Of a stretch of DNA of 64,000 nt, positions 18,925-27,163 are shown one piece after another. The position numbers were made by a program, and so were the translations under genes. The first letter of the stretch is position 1. Each line of letters starts with the position of its first letter. The notes under the pieces are model-generated. The model saw nothing but the letters and a program-made list of their open reading frames with translations, was not told the origin of the DNA and searched no databases. The DNA is from Rhizobium leucaenae USDA 9039 (GTDB lineage Bacteria; Pseudomonadota; Alphaproteobacteria; Rhizobiales; Rhizobiaceae): assembly GCF_000426285.1 (NCBI RefSeq), contig NZ_AUFB01000001.1:1-64000 (forward strand), in the 5' to 3' direction.

Positions 18925-20514
18925 TCAGCTCTCCAGCCAGACTCGGGTCGCGACGTAGCCGTTCGACATGTCGTTGCCGATATCGTGAACATAGCCCTTC
19001 ACCTGCTTGGTGGAGGCGTTCACGAAGTCGTTGAACATCGGCAGAATGACACCGCCCTCGTCGCGCACCATCATCGCCATGGTGCGATACAGCTCCTTGC
19101 GCTTGGCTTCGTCGAGTTCGGCGCGAGCTTCGAGGAGAAGCTTGTCGAAGTCGGGACGCTTGAAGCGGGTATCGTTCCAATCGGCCGTCGAGAGATAGGC
19201 GGTGGAATACATCTGATCCTGCGTCGGCCGACCGCCCCAATAGGAGGTGGAGAAAGGCTGAACGTTCCAGACGTTGGTCCAGTAGCCGTCGCCCGGCTCG
19301 CGCTTGACCTCGATGTTGATGCCGGCTTTCTTGCAGCTTTCCTGATAGAGGACGGCGGCATCGACAGCGCCAGGGAAGGCCACTTCCGAGGTGCGCAGCA
19401 GCACAGAGCCGTCGTGACCGGACTTCTTGTAGTGGAAGGCGGCCTTGTCGGGATCGTAGGTGCGCTGCTCGATGCCTTCCGGGAAGAGGGCATAGGTGCT
19501 GTTAATCGGGAAGTCGTTGCCGACCTTGCCGTAGCCGCCGAGGATCTTCTTCACCATGGTTTCGCGGTCCATGGCGTATTTCAGCGCCAGGCGAAGATCG
19601 TTGTTGTCGAACGGCGCCTTATCGCAATGCATGATGAACACGTAGTGCCCGCGGCCGGCGGTCGACAGGATTTCGACATTGGGTGCACGCTTCAACAGAT
19701 CCACCGTCTTCGGGTCGACGCGGTTGATATAGTGCACCTGGCCGGACGACAGCGCAGCGATACGCGCGGTCGCATCGTTCATGCCGATGATTTCGACGGT
19801 GTCGACGTAACCGCGATCGGTACGCCAATCGTCCTTGTTCTTCTCGAACGTCGCGCGCACGCCGGGCTCGAAGCTGACGAGCTTATAGGGGCCGGTACCG
19901 ATCGAGGCGAGGGGATCGTCATTGCCGCCATTCGGCTGGATGACGAGATGGTAATCGGAGAGCAGCAACGGCATGTCGGCGTTGCCTTCGGTCAGCGTCA
20001 GGACGAGGTTATCGCCGTCGGCCTTGATGTCCTTGATCGATTTCATGACGCCGAGCGCGCCGGATTCCGACTTGCTATCCGTGTGCCGCTTGAGCGTGGC
20101 AACGACATCTTCGATGGTCAGGTCCTTGCCGTTGTGGAACTTGACGCCCTTGCGAATCTTGAAGGTCCAAGTAACGGCGTCTTTCGAGGGTTCCCAGGAT
20201 TCGGCGAGTGCCGGTACCGCAGCACCGGTCAGCGGATGGGATTCGACCAGCATGTCGCCCCAGCAACGGCCGACGCAGAACATGAACTGGGACAGGAATT
20301 TTGCCGGATCCTTGGAGTCAGTGGCGGCACCGCCTTCAAGTCCGAGTTTCAGATGCCCACCGCGTTTCGGTTCCGCTGCCATCGCGCTTTCGGTAAAAAG
20401 CTGGTCGGCAAGTGCCAATGTCATGCCGGCCGCCATGGCGCGTCCCATGAATTCGCGACGGCTGAGGCCGCCCGAGGTCACACGGCTTGCCAAATGCTTC
20501 GTGTAATCTTTCAT
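18925..20514 (-). CDS. ABC transporter substrate-binding protein, family 5, Tat-exported
   Basis: This 529-residue periplasmic receptor has a twin-arginine signal (SRREFMG, residues 18-24; likely cut near SAMAAEP). The mature protein matches family 5 (GLEGGAATDSKDPAKFLSQ, then IRKGVKFHNGKDLTIEDVVATL). It is the receptor of the importer encoded next to it and a close paralogue of the protein at 12818. It sits downstream of five carnitine-type catabolic genes on the same strand, so it may bind gamma-butyrobetaine, carnitine or a conjugate. That would be unusual, because known carnitine uptake uses BCCT or ProU-type systems; the assignment is inference. Confidence 0.9.
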   Translation of the reverse strand: MKDYTKHLASRVTSGGLSRREFMGRAMAAGMTLALADQLFTESAMAAEPKRGGHLKLGLEGGAATDSKDPAKFLSQFMFCVGRCWGDMLVESHPLTGAAVPALAESWEPSKDAVTWTFKIRKGVKFHNGKDLTIEDVVATLKRHTDSKSESGALGVMKSIKDIKADGDNLVLTLTEGNADMPLLLSDYHLVIQPNGGNDDPLASIGTGPYKLVSFEPGVRATFEKNKDDWRTDRGYVDTVEIIGMNDATARIAALSSGQVHYINRVDPKTVDLLKRAPNVEILSTAGRGHYVFIMHCDKAPFDNNDLRLALKYAMDRETMVKKILGGYGKVGNDFPINSTYALFPEGIEQRTYDPDKAAFHYKKSGHDGSVLLRTSEVAFPGAVDAAVLYQESCKKAGINIEVKREPGDGYWTNVWNVQPFSTSYWGGRPTQDQMYSTAYLSTADWNDTRFKRPDFDKLLLEARAELDEAKRKELYRTMAMMVRDEGGVILPMFNDFVNASTKQVKGYVHDIGNDMSNGYVATRVWLES

Positions 20515-20568
20515 TCCCCTGTTCCTTCTTCTTGGTGCGTTGACAGAACTTTCGGGCAGGGCTTCAGA

Positions 20569-20611
20569 GGCGGTTTCCTCTCCGCCGGAAGCTTGCCCGC
20601 AATCATGCGGG
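20569..20611 (-). other. Hairpins in the gap between the hydratase and receptor genes
   Basis: The 123-nt gap between the hydratase stop and the receptor start contains two short inverted repeats: a 5-bp GGCGG/CCGCC stem (20569-20586) and a 6-bp CCCGCA/TGCGGG stem with a 4-nt loop (20596-20611). No T tract follows on the minus strand, so read-through from the enzyme genes into the transporter genes is plausible. A separate promoter here cannot be excluded. Confidence 0.35.
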
Positions 20612-20637
20612 AAAATAATGCGGTTGTCGCCGCTTTC

Positions 20638-21420
20638 TCACTTTCCTTTCCAGATTGGGCTTCGCTTCTCCGCAAATGCCCTTGCGCCTTCCAATTGATC
20701 CTCGCTCGAATAGAGGGCGTCGACGGTGGCAAACTGCCGTTTTGTGATCTTGTTCATGGCAGTCTGAAACGTCGTTCCCTCCGCCTCGCGGACAATTTCC
20801 TTGATGGCTGCGTAGACGAGCGGCGGGCCGCTTTCGAGAAGCCGGGCAAGTTCCCATGCCCGGTCCATCAATCGGTCGGCAGCGACGATCTCGTTGACGA
20901 AGCCCCAACGGTGCGCTTCTGCAACGTCGAGCCAACGGCCCGTCAGGAGCATGTCCATGGCGATATGATAAGGAATGCGCTTCGGCAACTTGATCGACGC
21001 TGCGTTAGCGACGGTCCCCGAGCGGATCTCCGGAAGGGCGAAGGTCGCGTGTTCGGCGGCGATGATCAGATCGGTGGAAAGGGCAATCTCCAGGCCGCCG
21101 CCGCAACAGATGCCGTTGACGGCACAAATTACCGGCTTGTTGAGATCGCGGAGCTCCTGCAGGCCGCCGAAACCGCCAACGCCATAATCGCCATCGACCG
21201 CATCGCCGGCGGCGGCCGCCTTCAAATCCCAGCCGGCCGTAAAGAACTTCTCGCCAGCTCCTGAAACGATCGCGACGCGCAGATCGGGATCGTCACGGAA
21301 ATCGCGGAAGATCAGGCCCATCTCGCGGCTTGTCGCAAGGTCGATGGCGTTTGCCTTCGGCCGGTCGATGATGACCTCCAAAATACCGTTATCACGCCTG
21401 GTGCGAATGGGGCTTTGCAA
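20638..21420 (-). CDS. caiD: Carnitinyl-CoA dehydratase / crotonobetainyl-CoA hydratase (CaiD-like)
   Basis: This is a crotonase-fold enzyme of 260 residues, the length of E. coli CaiD (261). It shares long blocks with it: LDRP/IDRPKANAID, LRVAI, GAGEKFF, AGWDLKAAA, GLxE and ending FAEKRSPIWKGK. The catalytic glutamates fall at Glu111 (GGGLE) and Glu131 (ALPE), the same numbers as in E. coli CaiD. It would hydrate crotonobetainyl-CoA to L-carnitinyl-CoA in the cytosol. Translation starts at TTG 21420, with GGAG 9 nt before it and only 6 nt after the previous stop. It completes the butyrobetaine-to-carnitine arm together with the synthetase and dehydrogenase upstream. Confidence 0.85.
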   Translation of the reverse strand: MQSPIRTRRDNGILEVIIDRPKANAIDLATSREMGLIFRDFRDDPDLRVAIVSGAGEKFFTAGWDLKAAAAGDAVDGDYGVGGFGGLQELRDLNKPVICAVNGICCGGGLEIALSTDLIIAAEHATFALPEIRSGTVANAASIKLPKRIPYHIAMDMLLTGRWLDVAEAHRWGFVNEIVAADRLMDRAWELARLLESGPPLVYAAIKEIVREAEGTTFQTAMNKITKRQFATVDALYSSEDQLEGARAFAEKRSPIWKGK

Positions 21421-21426
21421 CTTCCC

Positions 21427-23484
21427 TTATCTCCTTAGCCGGATGAGGGCGTCTGCGGCAACGACGCCACGATTTTCAGGCAGAACCATCAATGGATTAA
21501 TGTCCAGTTCCTCAAGCCACGCAGCATTTTTTACGACATATTCTGCCGCTGATAGGATGGCGTCGACAACTGTATCGAGGCTGCTCTTCGCTCCGCCCCG
21601 ATAGCCTTCGATCAATTTCCTGACCCTCAGCCGCGAGATGGCCTCCATCACCTCTTTCTTTGTTGCGGGAAGAGGTAAAATGACAGAATCTTCAAGCAAT
21701 TCCACCAGAATTCCACCCGCGCCGATCGTCAATGTCAATCCGACGACGGGATCGCGAACGGCGCCGACGATCAGCTCCGCGACCGGGCGCTCGATCATGC
21801 GTTCGACCAAATATCCGGAGGCGACGGAAGCCATCCGCTCTGCCGCGTTTCGCACCGCCTCTACATCCCAAAGGTTGAGTACGACGGCTCCGACTTCGGA
21901 CTTGTGTTCGACGCCCAAAGCCTTCAGCGCGACGGGAAAGCCGATGCGTTGCGCCTGCTCGGCGACGTCGGTCGGACTAGATGCCGTTGCCCCCAATGGA
22001 ACGGTGAGACCGGCTGCGGACAACTCCACCTTGGCCACCGCCTCGCTCAGGGTTTCAATTTCGCCTGCACCGGAAGTGATATCCAGCAGCGGGAGTGGCG
22101 GCGGGGCGTGCCAGGCCGCACCGATGCGGCTTGCGACTTCCGCCGCGGCGATGGTTTCGCTGATGCCGCAGAGCGGCACTATGCCGTCCGAGATGAGCTG
22201 CATGGCAATTGTCTCCGGCATGTTTTCCGGCAGTGTCGCCAGAATGCCCGCACAGGCGCCGGTCAGCTTTGCCGCGGCTGTGACGGCGGCAATCGTTGTC
22301 ATCCAGTCGGCGGAATCGCAACGATCGTCGCGTGGAAAGTCGAGAACGATCAGATTGAGCACATAGTCGCCTTCGAACATGGCGGTGAAGGCTTCCGTTT
22401 GGCGGGAAAGATCGCCCCAAACGAAGGTGTGATAGTCGAGAGGATTCGAGAGCGTAACCATTTCGCCGAGGCTACGCCGCAAGGCAGGCAATTGCTCCGG
22501 TTTCAGGGCACGGAAATCCACGGCGCGGCCCGTCGCAGCATCGGCCATCAGCGAGGCCTCGCCGCCGGAACAGCTCATCGACGAGATCGCATTGCATTCA
22601 AGCGGGCCGGTCACATGCAGCAGTTTCAGCGTTTCGATAAGTTCCGGCAGCGTTGCAACCCGGCCGATACCGAGACGGGCGAGAACCGCATCGGCAACGG
22701 CATCGCTGCCGGCAAGGGATGCCGTATGCGAAATGGCTGCGCGCTGCGCCTGTTCCGATTTTCCGACTTTCAGGGCGACGACCGGTTTTCTCAGTTCCCT
22801 TGCACGCATCGCAAGTTTTTGCAGTGTCTGGACGTTGCCGAATCCCTCGATATGCAGGCCGATCGCGGTCACACGGGGGTCTTCCAGGACGGCAAGGGCG
22901 AGATCGGACAGTCCGATCTGTGCCTGATTGCCTGCCGTCATCAGATAGCTGATAGGCAGGCCGCGCCTTTGCATGGAAAGATTGATGGCGATGTTGGAGG
23001 ATTGGGTGAGAATGGCAACGCCACGTTCGACGCGCACCATTCCGTGCTGGTCGGGCCAGAGCAGGGCGCCGTCCAGGCCGTTGATCACGCCGTAACAATT
23101 TGGCCCGATGATCGGCATGTCGCCGGCAGCACCGACCAAGGCCTCCTGCCGTGCGCCGCCATCGGCCAGTTCGGCAACCGCTTCGCTGAAGCCGGACGCG
23201 TAGCAGACAGCACCACCGGCGCCTCTGGCCGAGAGCGCTCGGACGATATCGATGGTCAGCATGCGGTTGACGCCGACGAAGGCGGCATCCGGTGCAGCGG
23301 GCAGGTCTTCCACCGCTCGATAGCAGCGGCGCCCGAGCACGGCATCGAGCGTCGGATGCACCGGCCAGATATCTCCGGTAAAACCCATGCGATCGCATTG
23401 TTCGATGACCCGGCGCGCTTCGCGGCCGCCGAAGACGGCGATCGTTTGCGGTCTGATCAGGCGATCGAGCGGGCGTTGCGTCAT
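21427..23484 (-). CDS. ADP-forming acyl-CoA synthetase (probable butyrobetaine/carnitine-CoA ligase)
   Basis: This 685-residue protein has the fused NDP-forming acyl-CoA synthetase architecture. A CoA-binding domain (IAVFGGREARRVIEQ, then GPNCYGVINGLDG near 130) comes first, then a ligase domain with the phospho-acceptor His253 in ISHTASLAGSD. The last part is an ATP-grasp domain (PVALKALGVEHKSEVGAV, then TIGAGGILVELLEDSVI and ELDINPLMV). I start it at the ATG at 23484, 4 nt after the acyl-CoA dehydrogenase stop; an earlier in-frame start lies inside that gene. Context indicates that it activates gamma-butyrobetaine, crotonobetaine or carnitine to the CoA thioester. E. coli uses an AMP-forming ligase (CaiC) or a transferase (CaiB) instead. 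Confidence 0.85.
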   Translation of the reverse strand: MTQRPLDRLIRPQTIAVFGGREARRVIEQCDRMGFTGDIWPVHPTLDAVLGRRCYRAVEDLPAAPDAAFVGVNRMLTIDIVRALSARGAGGAVCYASGFSEAVAELADGGARQEALVGAAGDMPIIGPNCYGVINGLDGALLWPDQHGMVRVERGVAILTQSSNIAINLSMQRRGLPISYLMTAGNQAQIGLSDLALAVLEDPRVTAIGLHIEGFGNVQTLQKLAMRARELRKPVVALKVGKSEQAQRAAISHTASLAGSDAVADAVLARLGIGRVATLPELIETLKLLHVTGPLECNAISSMSCSGGEASLMADAATGRAVDFRALKPEQLPALRRSLGEMVTLSNPLDYHTFVWGDLSRQTEAFTAMFEGDYVLNLIVLDFPRDDRCDSADWMTTIAAVTAAAKLTGACAGILATLPENMPETIAMQLISDGIVPLCGISETIAAAEVASRIGAAWHAPPPLPLLDITSGAGEIETLSEAVAKVELSAAGLTVPLGATASSPTDVAEQAQRIGFPVALKALGVEHKSEVGAVVLNLWDVEAVRNAAERMASVASGYLVERMIERPVAELIVGAVRDPVVGLTLTIGAGGILVELLEDSVILPLPATKKEVMEAISRLRVRKLIEGYRGGAKSSLDTVVDAILSAAEYVVKNAAWLEELDINPLMVLPENRGVVAADALIRLRR

Positions 23485-23488
23485 CCGA

Positions 23489-24649
23489 TCACGCTCCGAA
23501 TGGCCGCAGCAGATCGCGGCTGATGATGTGCCGCTGGATCTCCGAGGTTCCGTCCCAGATGCGTTCGACGCGGGCATCGCGCCAGAAACGGGCAAGGGGG
23601 AGGTCGTCCATCAATCCCATGCCGCCAAAAATCTGGATCGCTTCGTCCGTGACGCGGGCAAGCATTTCCGAAGCGTAGAGCTTGGCCGATGCGATTTCGC
23701 GATTGGCGGGAAGACCGGCATCGAGCCGCCAGGCTGCGGATAGGGTCAGCAGATCGGCGGCGTCGATCTCGGTGATCATGTCGGCGAGCTTGAACGATAC
23801 GCCCTGATTGGCGCCGATCGGCCGGCCGAACTGCTTGCGCTCCGCCGCATAGGGCAGCGCCAGATCGAAGACACGGCGAGCCCGCCCGACACAGGTTGCT
23901 GCGACCGTCAGACGCGTGCCGTAGAGCCATTCATTGGCAATATCGAAGCCGTGATGCACCTCCCCGAGCACCTGTGACTTGGGCAGGCGGCAGTCCGTGA
24001 AGCTCAATATGACGTTGTGATAGCCGCGATGGGAGACCGAGTCATAGCCTTTGAGGATTTCGAACCCCGGCGTGCCGCGATCGACCAGAAAAGCCGTGAT
24101 CTTCTTCTTCACGCCCTTCGCCGTTTCCTCCTCGCCGGTGGCGGCAAAGACGATGACGAAATCGGCAATATCGGCATGGGAGATGAAATGCTTGGTGCCG
24201 TTGAGAATGAAATCGTCGCCGTCCTGCCGGGCTGCGCATTTCATGCCGCGCATATCGGAGCCGGCGTCGGGTTCGGTGATGGCGAGCGCATCGATCTTCT
24301 CGCCGCGTACGGCGGGCAGAAGATACCGCTCGCGTTGCTCGTCTTCGCAGGCCATCAGAATGCCGGACGGACGACCGAAAAAGACGGTGAGCCCCATCGA
24401 GCCGCGACCGAGTTCACGCTCGACAAGGGTGAAGGTCGCGTGATCGAGGCCGGCACCGCCGATCTCCTCGGGGAAATTGCAGGCATAGAAGCCGAGGTCG
24501 ATGCATTTGCGCCGGATCTCATCTCCAAGCTCCCGCGGCACGAGGCCGGTGCGCTCGACCTCGTTCTCATACGGATAGATCTCCGTCTCCACAAAGTCCC
24601 TGACCGTCTTGACGATCATCTCCTGTTCTTCGCTGAGCCCGAAATTCAT
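23489..24649 (-). CDS. Acyl-CoA dehydrogenase (probable gamma-butyrobetainyl-CoA dehydrogenase)
   Basis: This FAD enzyme of 386 residues is of normal family length. The signature blocks are ALAITEPDAGSDMRGM (FAD/substrate site), GTKHFISHADIADF, and the C-terminal ARVTDEAIQIFGGMGLMDDLPLARFWRDARV region. At the position where many acyl-CoA dehydrogenases carry the catalytic Glu of EGTxEIQ, this protein has Asp366 (IWDGTSEIQ). It would oxidise gamma-butyrobetainyl-CoA to crotonobetainyl-CoA, the step before CaiD; this comes from context. It lies 12 nt after the carnitine dehydrogenase gene and 4 nt before the synthetase start. General fatty-acid oxidation is the alternative. Confidence 0.87.
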   Translation of the reverse strand: MNFGLSEEQEMIVKTVRDFVETEIYPYENEVERTGLVPRELGDEIRRKCIDLGFYACNFPEEIGGAGLDHATFTLVERELGRGSMGLTVFFGRPSGILMACEDEQRERYLLPAVRGEKIDALAITEPDAGSDMRGMKCAARQDGDDFILNGTKHFISHADIADFVIVFAATGEEETAKGVKKKITAFLVDRGTPGFEILKGYDSVSHRGYHNVILSFTDCRLPKSQVLGEVHHGFDIANEWLYGTRLTVAATCVGRARRVFDLALPYAAERKQFGRPIGANQGVSFKLADMITEIDAADLLTLSAAWRLDAGLPANREIASAKLYASEMLARVTDEAIQIFGGMGLMDDLPLARFWRDARVERIWDGTSEIQRHIISRDLLRPFGA

Positions 24650-24661
24650 GACCGCTTCCTC

Positions 24662-26149
24662 CTAGCGTTTTTGTCCGACATGGCGTCCAACGCCTTCAGG
24701 CACAGGCAGTTTTGTATGGGCCTCGGCAATCGGCCTTATCTTGCTCAGCACCTCCTCCGGTGCGGGAGCAGCTTTTCCGGCCTTGGCATCGACATGCAGC
24801 AGCATCTGTTCGGCGGTGGCGATCGCTTCGTCGTTTGCCGTATCGTAGATCGTATGGAAGACATGGAGCCGCTTTTCGTCAGACCCGAGGATCTGCGCGG
24901 TCGAATGAATGGCTTGTCCGAGCTTGGCTTCGCCGAGATGGCGAATATGCGTCTCCACCGTATAGTAGCTATGGCCGCGCTCGACATAGGCGAGATCGAC
25001 GCCGATCACGCGCAGCAGCGCGTCCGACGTGTCGCCGAACACCTGCAGATACCGGTGCTCGGTCATATGGCCGTTATAGTCCACCCATGCCGGGCTGACT
25101 TTCGTGTCGATCAGCCGTAGCGGCTGCGCGACATCCAGCTTTTCGCCACCATCGGTGGCGGCCCAGAGGCCCTGCTCGAAATCCTTAAGCAGCTTGCCGG
25201 CACCCCAGCCCTCGCCGCCATGGCTTCTCTTCAGCGTCTGCAGGATGCCGACGAGATTTTCATCGCGAATGCGCTCCAGCTCACGGATCGACAGACCAGC
25301 CGCCTGCTCATCCGACTGCTGGCCGATCTTTTCGACAAGCGCATCGTCGAGATCGACGACATCCATCAGCTTCGTCCAGTTCCATTTGAGGGCAGGGCCG
25401 AACTGCGCCAGGAAATGCCGCATGCCCGCTTCGCCGCCGGCAATGCGGTACGTCTGGAACAGGCCCATCTGCGCCCAGCGGAGGCCAAAGGAATAGCGAA
25501 TGACGTCATCCAGCGTTTCGACGGTGCAGATGTCGTCCTTGATCAGCCAGAGCGCCTCGCGCCACAGGGCTTCCAGCAGACGATCGCCGACGAAGGCTTC
25601 GATCTCCTTAGCGATGTGTACGCCCTTCATGCCGATCGGCGGCAGCCGTTCCATGGCGGCCTTGATCGTTTCCATCGAGGTCTTTTCACCGCCGACGATT
25701 TCAACGAGCGGCAGCAGATAGACTGGGTTATACGGATGGGCGACGAAGAGGCGTTCCGGATGGCGCATGTCGCGTTGCAGATCAGTCGGCAGCAACCCGG
25801 AAGTGGATGAGCCGATCAGGGCATCTGGCTTCGCTACGGCATCGATCTGCGTCAGGACTTTACGCTTGAGGTCGAGCCGCTCAGGCACGCTTTCCTGGAT
25901 CCAGTCGGCATCGCCGACGGCCGCTTCCAGCGTGTCCCTGAATGTGAGCTTGCCGCGCGGCGGAAGCGGCGCGCCGGTCAGCATTGCGTATGCCTTTTGG
26001 GCATTCGCCAGAACCTCGCCGACGATGCGGGTTGCTTCCGGATGCGGGTCGAAGACATCGACGTCGATGCCGGCCAGCAGGAAGCGTGCGATCCATCCGC
26101 CGCCGATGACGCCGCCACCGATGCAGGCTGCCTTGTTGATCCTGGTCAT
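24662..26149 (-). CDS. L-carnitine dehydrogenase fused to betainyl-CoA thioesterase
   Basis: This 495-residue fusion has an N-terminal 3-hydroxyacyl-CoA-dehydrogenase-like part (1-320) with the NAD motif CIGGGVIGGGW (9-19) and the active-site block FVAHPYNPVYLLPLVE. Its C-terminal hot-dog thioesterase (about 340-480) contains SPAWVDYNGHMTEHRYL. Fused carnitine dehydrogenases of this type are characterised from Rhizobium and Sinorhizobium. The first domain oxidises L-carnitine to 3-dehydrocarnitine with NAD, and the second hydrolyses betainyl-CoA to glycine betaine. It follows the cleavage enzyme gene by 7 nt, which makes the pair functionally sequential. Ordinary 3-hydroxybutyryl-CoA dehydrogenases lack the thioesterase domain. 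Confidence 0.9.
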   Translation of the reverse strand: MTRINKAACIGGGVIGGGWIARFLLAGIDVDVFDPHPEATRIVGEVLANAQKAYAMLTGAPLPPRGKLTFRDTLEAAVGDADWIQESVPERLDLKRKVLTQIDAVAKPDALIGSSTSGLLPTDLQRDMRHPERLFVAHPYNPVYLLPLVEIVGGEKTSMETIKAAMERLPPIGMKGVHIAKEIEAFVGDRLLEALWREALWLIKDDICTVETLDDVIRYSFGLRWAQMGLFQTYRIAGGEAGMRHFLAQFGPALKWNWTKLMDVVDLDDALVEKIGQQSDEQAAGLSIRELERIRDENLVGILQTLKRSHGGEGWGAGKLLKDFEQGLWAATDGGEKLDVAQPLRLIDTKVSPAWVDYNGHMTEHRYLQVFGDTSDALLRVIGVDLAYVERGHSYYTVETHIRHLGEAKLGQAIHSTAQILGSDEKRLHVFHTIYDTANDEAIATAEQMLLHVDAKAGKAAPAPEEVLSKIRPIAEAHTKLPVPEGVGRHVGQKR

Positions 26150-26156
26150 CGGAGCC

Positions 26157-27059
26157 TCAGCGCTTCGTCAGTTTCAGTTTCTTGCGGACATCCTCGGGGC
26201 CGATAATGCGCGCGCCCATGCCTTCGACAACCTGCACCGCTTTTTCGACGAGCTGGGCGTTGGTGGCGAGCAAACCCTTTCCGGCATAGAGGTTGTCTTC
26301 CAGGCCGACGCGGACATTGCCGCCGGCAAGCACGGCCGCAGCCGGATAGGCCATGGCATTGCGGCCGATGGAAAAGGCCGAGAAGGTCCAGCTCGAGGGA
26401 ACGTTATTGACCATCGCCATGAACGTGTTGAGGTCATCGGGCGCGCCCCAGGGGATGCCCATGCAAAGCTGGATGAGGATCGGGTCCTCAATCAGACCCT
26501 CCTCGGCAAGCTGCTTGGCAAACCAGAGATGACCGGTATCGAAGGCTTCGATCTCGGGGCGGACACCGAGATCCGTCATCTTCTTCGCCATCGCCCGAAG
26601 CATGGAGGGCGTGTTGGTCATCACATAGTCGCCGAGACTGAAGTTCATCGTGCCGCAATCGAGCGTGCAGATTTCCGGCAGGCATTCGGCGACATGGCTG
26701 ACGCGCTCGGTGGCGCCGGCCATGTCGATGCCCCGGATGTTCAGGGGCAGGGGGCTTTCGACATCGCCGAAAATCAGGTCGCCGCCCATGCCGGCGGTCA
26801 GGTTTAGCACCACATCGACATCGGCCGAACGGATCCGATCCGTGACCTCCTTGTAGAGATCGTTGCGGCGGCTGGCAGCGCCAGTTTCCGGATCGCGGAC
26901 ATGGCAGTGGACCACTGCCGCCCCAGCCTTGGCGGCGTCGATCGCGGATTCCGCGATCTGCTTGGGAGTGATCGGAACATGGCTGGATTTCGAGACCGTA
27001 TCGCCGGAGCCGGTGACGGCGCAGGTGATGAAAACATCGCGGTTCATCGCAAGAGGCAT
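26157..27059 (-). CDS. Beta-keto acid cleavage enzyme (BKACE), probable 3-dehydrocarnitine:acetyl-CoA trimethylamine-acetyl transferase
   Basis: This 300-residue protein of the BKACE (DUF849) family has zinc ligands His51 and His53 in VVHCHVRD and a Glu in VGLEDNLYAGKG. Family members condense a beta-keto acid with acetyl-CoA and release acetoacetate. Beside carnitine dehydrogenase the substrate should be 3-dehydrocarnitine, giving betainyl-CoA for the fused thioesterase. I begin it at the ATG at 27059, preceded by GGGAG; the longer frame to 27134 covers the control region. It is the first gene of the minus-strand unit and is divergent from the GlxA-type regulator. Confidence 0.9.
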   Translation of the reverse strand: MPLAMNRDVFITCAVTGSGDTVSKSSHVPITPKQIAESAIDAAKAGAAVVHCHVRDPETGAASRRNDLYKEVTDRIRSADVDVVLNLTAGMGGDLIFGDVESPLPLNIRGIDMAGATERVSHVAECLPEICTLDCGTMNFSLGDYVMTNTPSMLRAMAKKMTDLGVRPEIEAFDTGHLWFAKQLAEEGLIEDPILIQLCMGIPWGAPDDLNTFMAMVNNVPSSWTFSAFSIGRNAMAYPAAAVLAGGNVRVGLEDNLYAGKGLLATNAQLVEKAVQVVEGMGARIIGPEDVRKKLKLTKR

Positions 27060-27115
27060 TTTTGTTCTCCCTCGTATTGAGGACATTACGAGGCAAGCGG
27101 CGTCTTCATGCTTTG

Positions 27116-27148
27116 CATTATCGGAAACAAACAATACATTATCGGAAA
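27116..27148. promoter_or_regulatory. Tandem 12-bp direct repeats, likely operator of the GlxA-type regulator
   Basis: CATTATCGGAAA occurs at 27116-27127 and 27137-27148, a period of 21 bp or two helical turns. The repeats lie in the short gap between the divergent catabolic unit and its probable regulator. AraC/GlxA regulators bind direct repeats of this spacing, so both half-sites would face the same side of the helix. The second copy ends only 15 bp before the regulator start, which suggests autoregulation as well. Confidence 0.6.
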
Positions 27149-27163
27149 TACCGGAGAATGCCT

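Noticed and set aside
18985..21264. 759-codon plus-strand frame opposite the receptor and CaiD-like genes
   Set aside because: Shadow of the paralogous receptor; a similar shadow appears opposite the other receptor, which explains its length.
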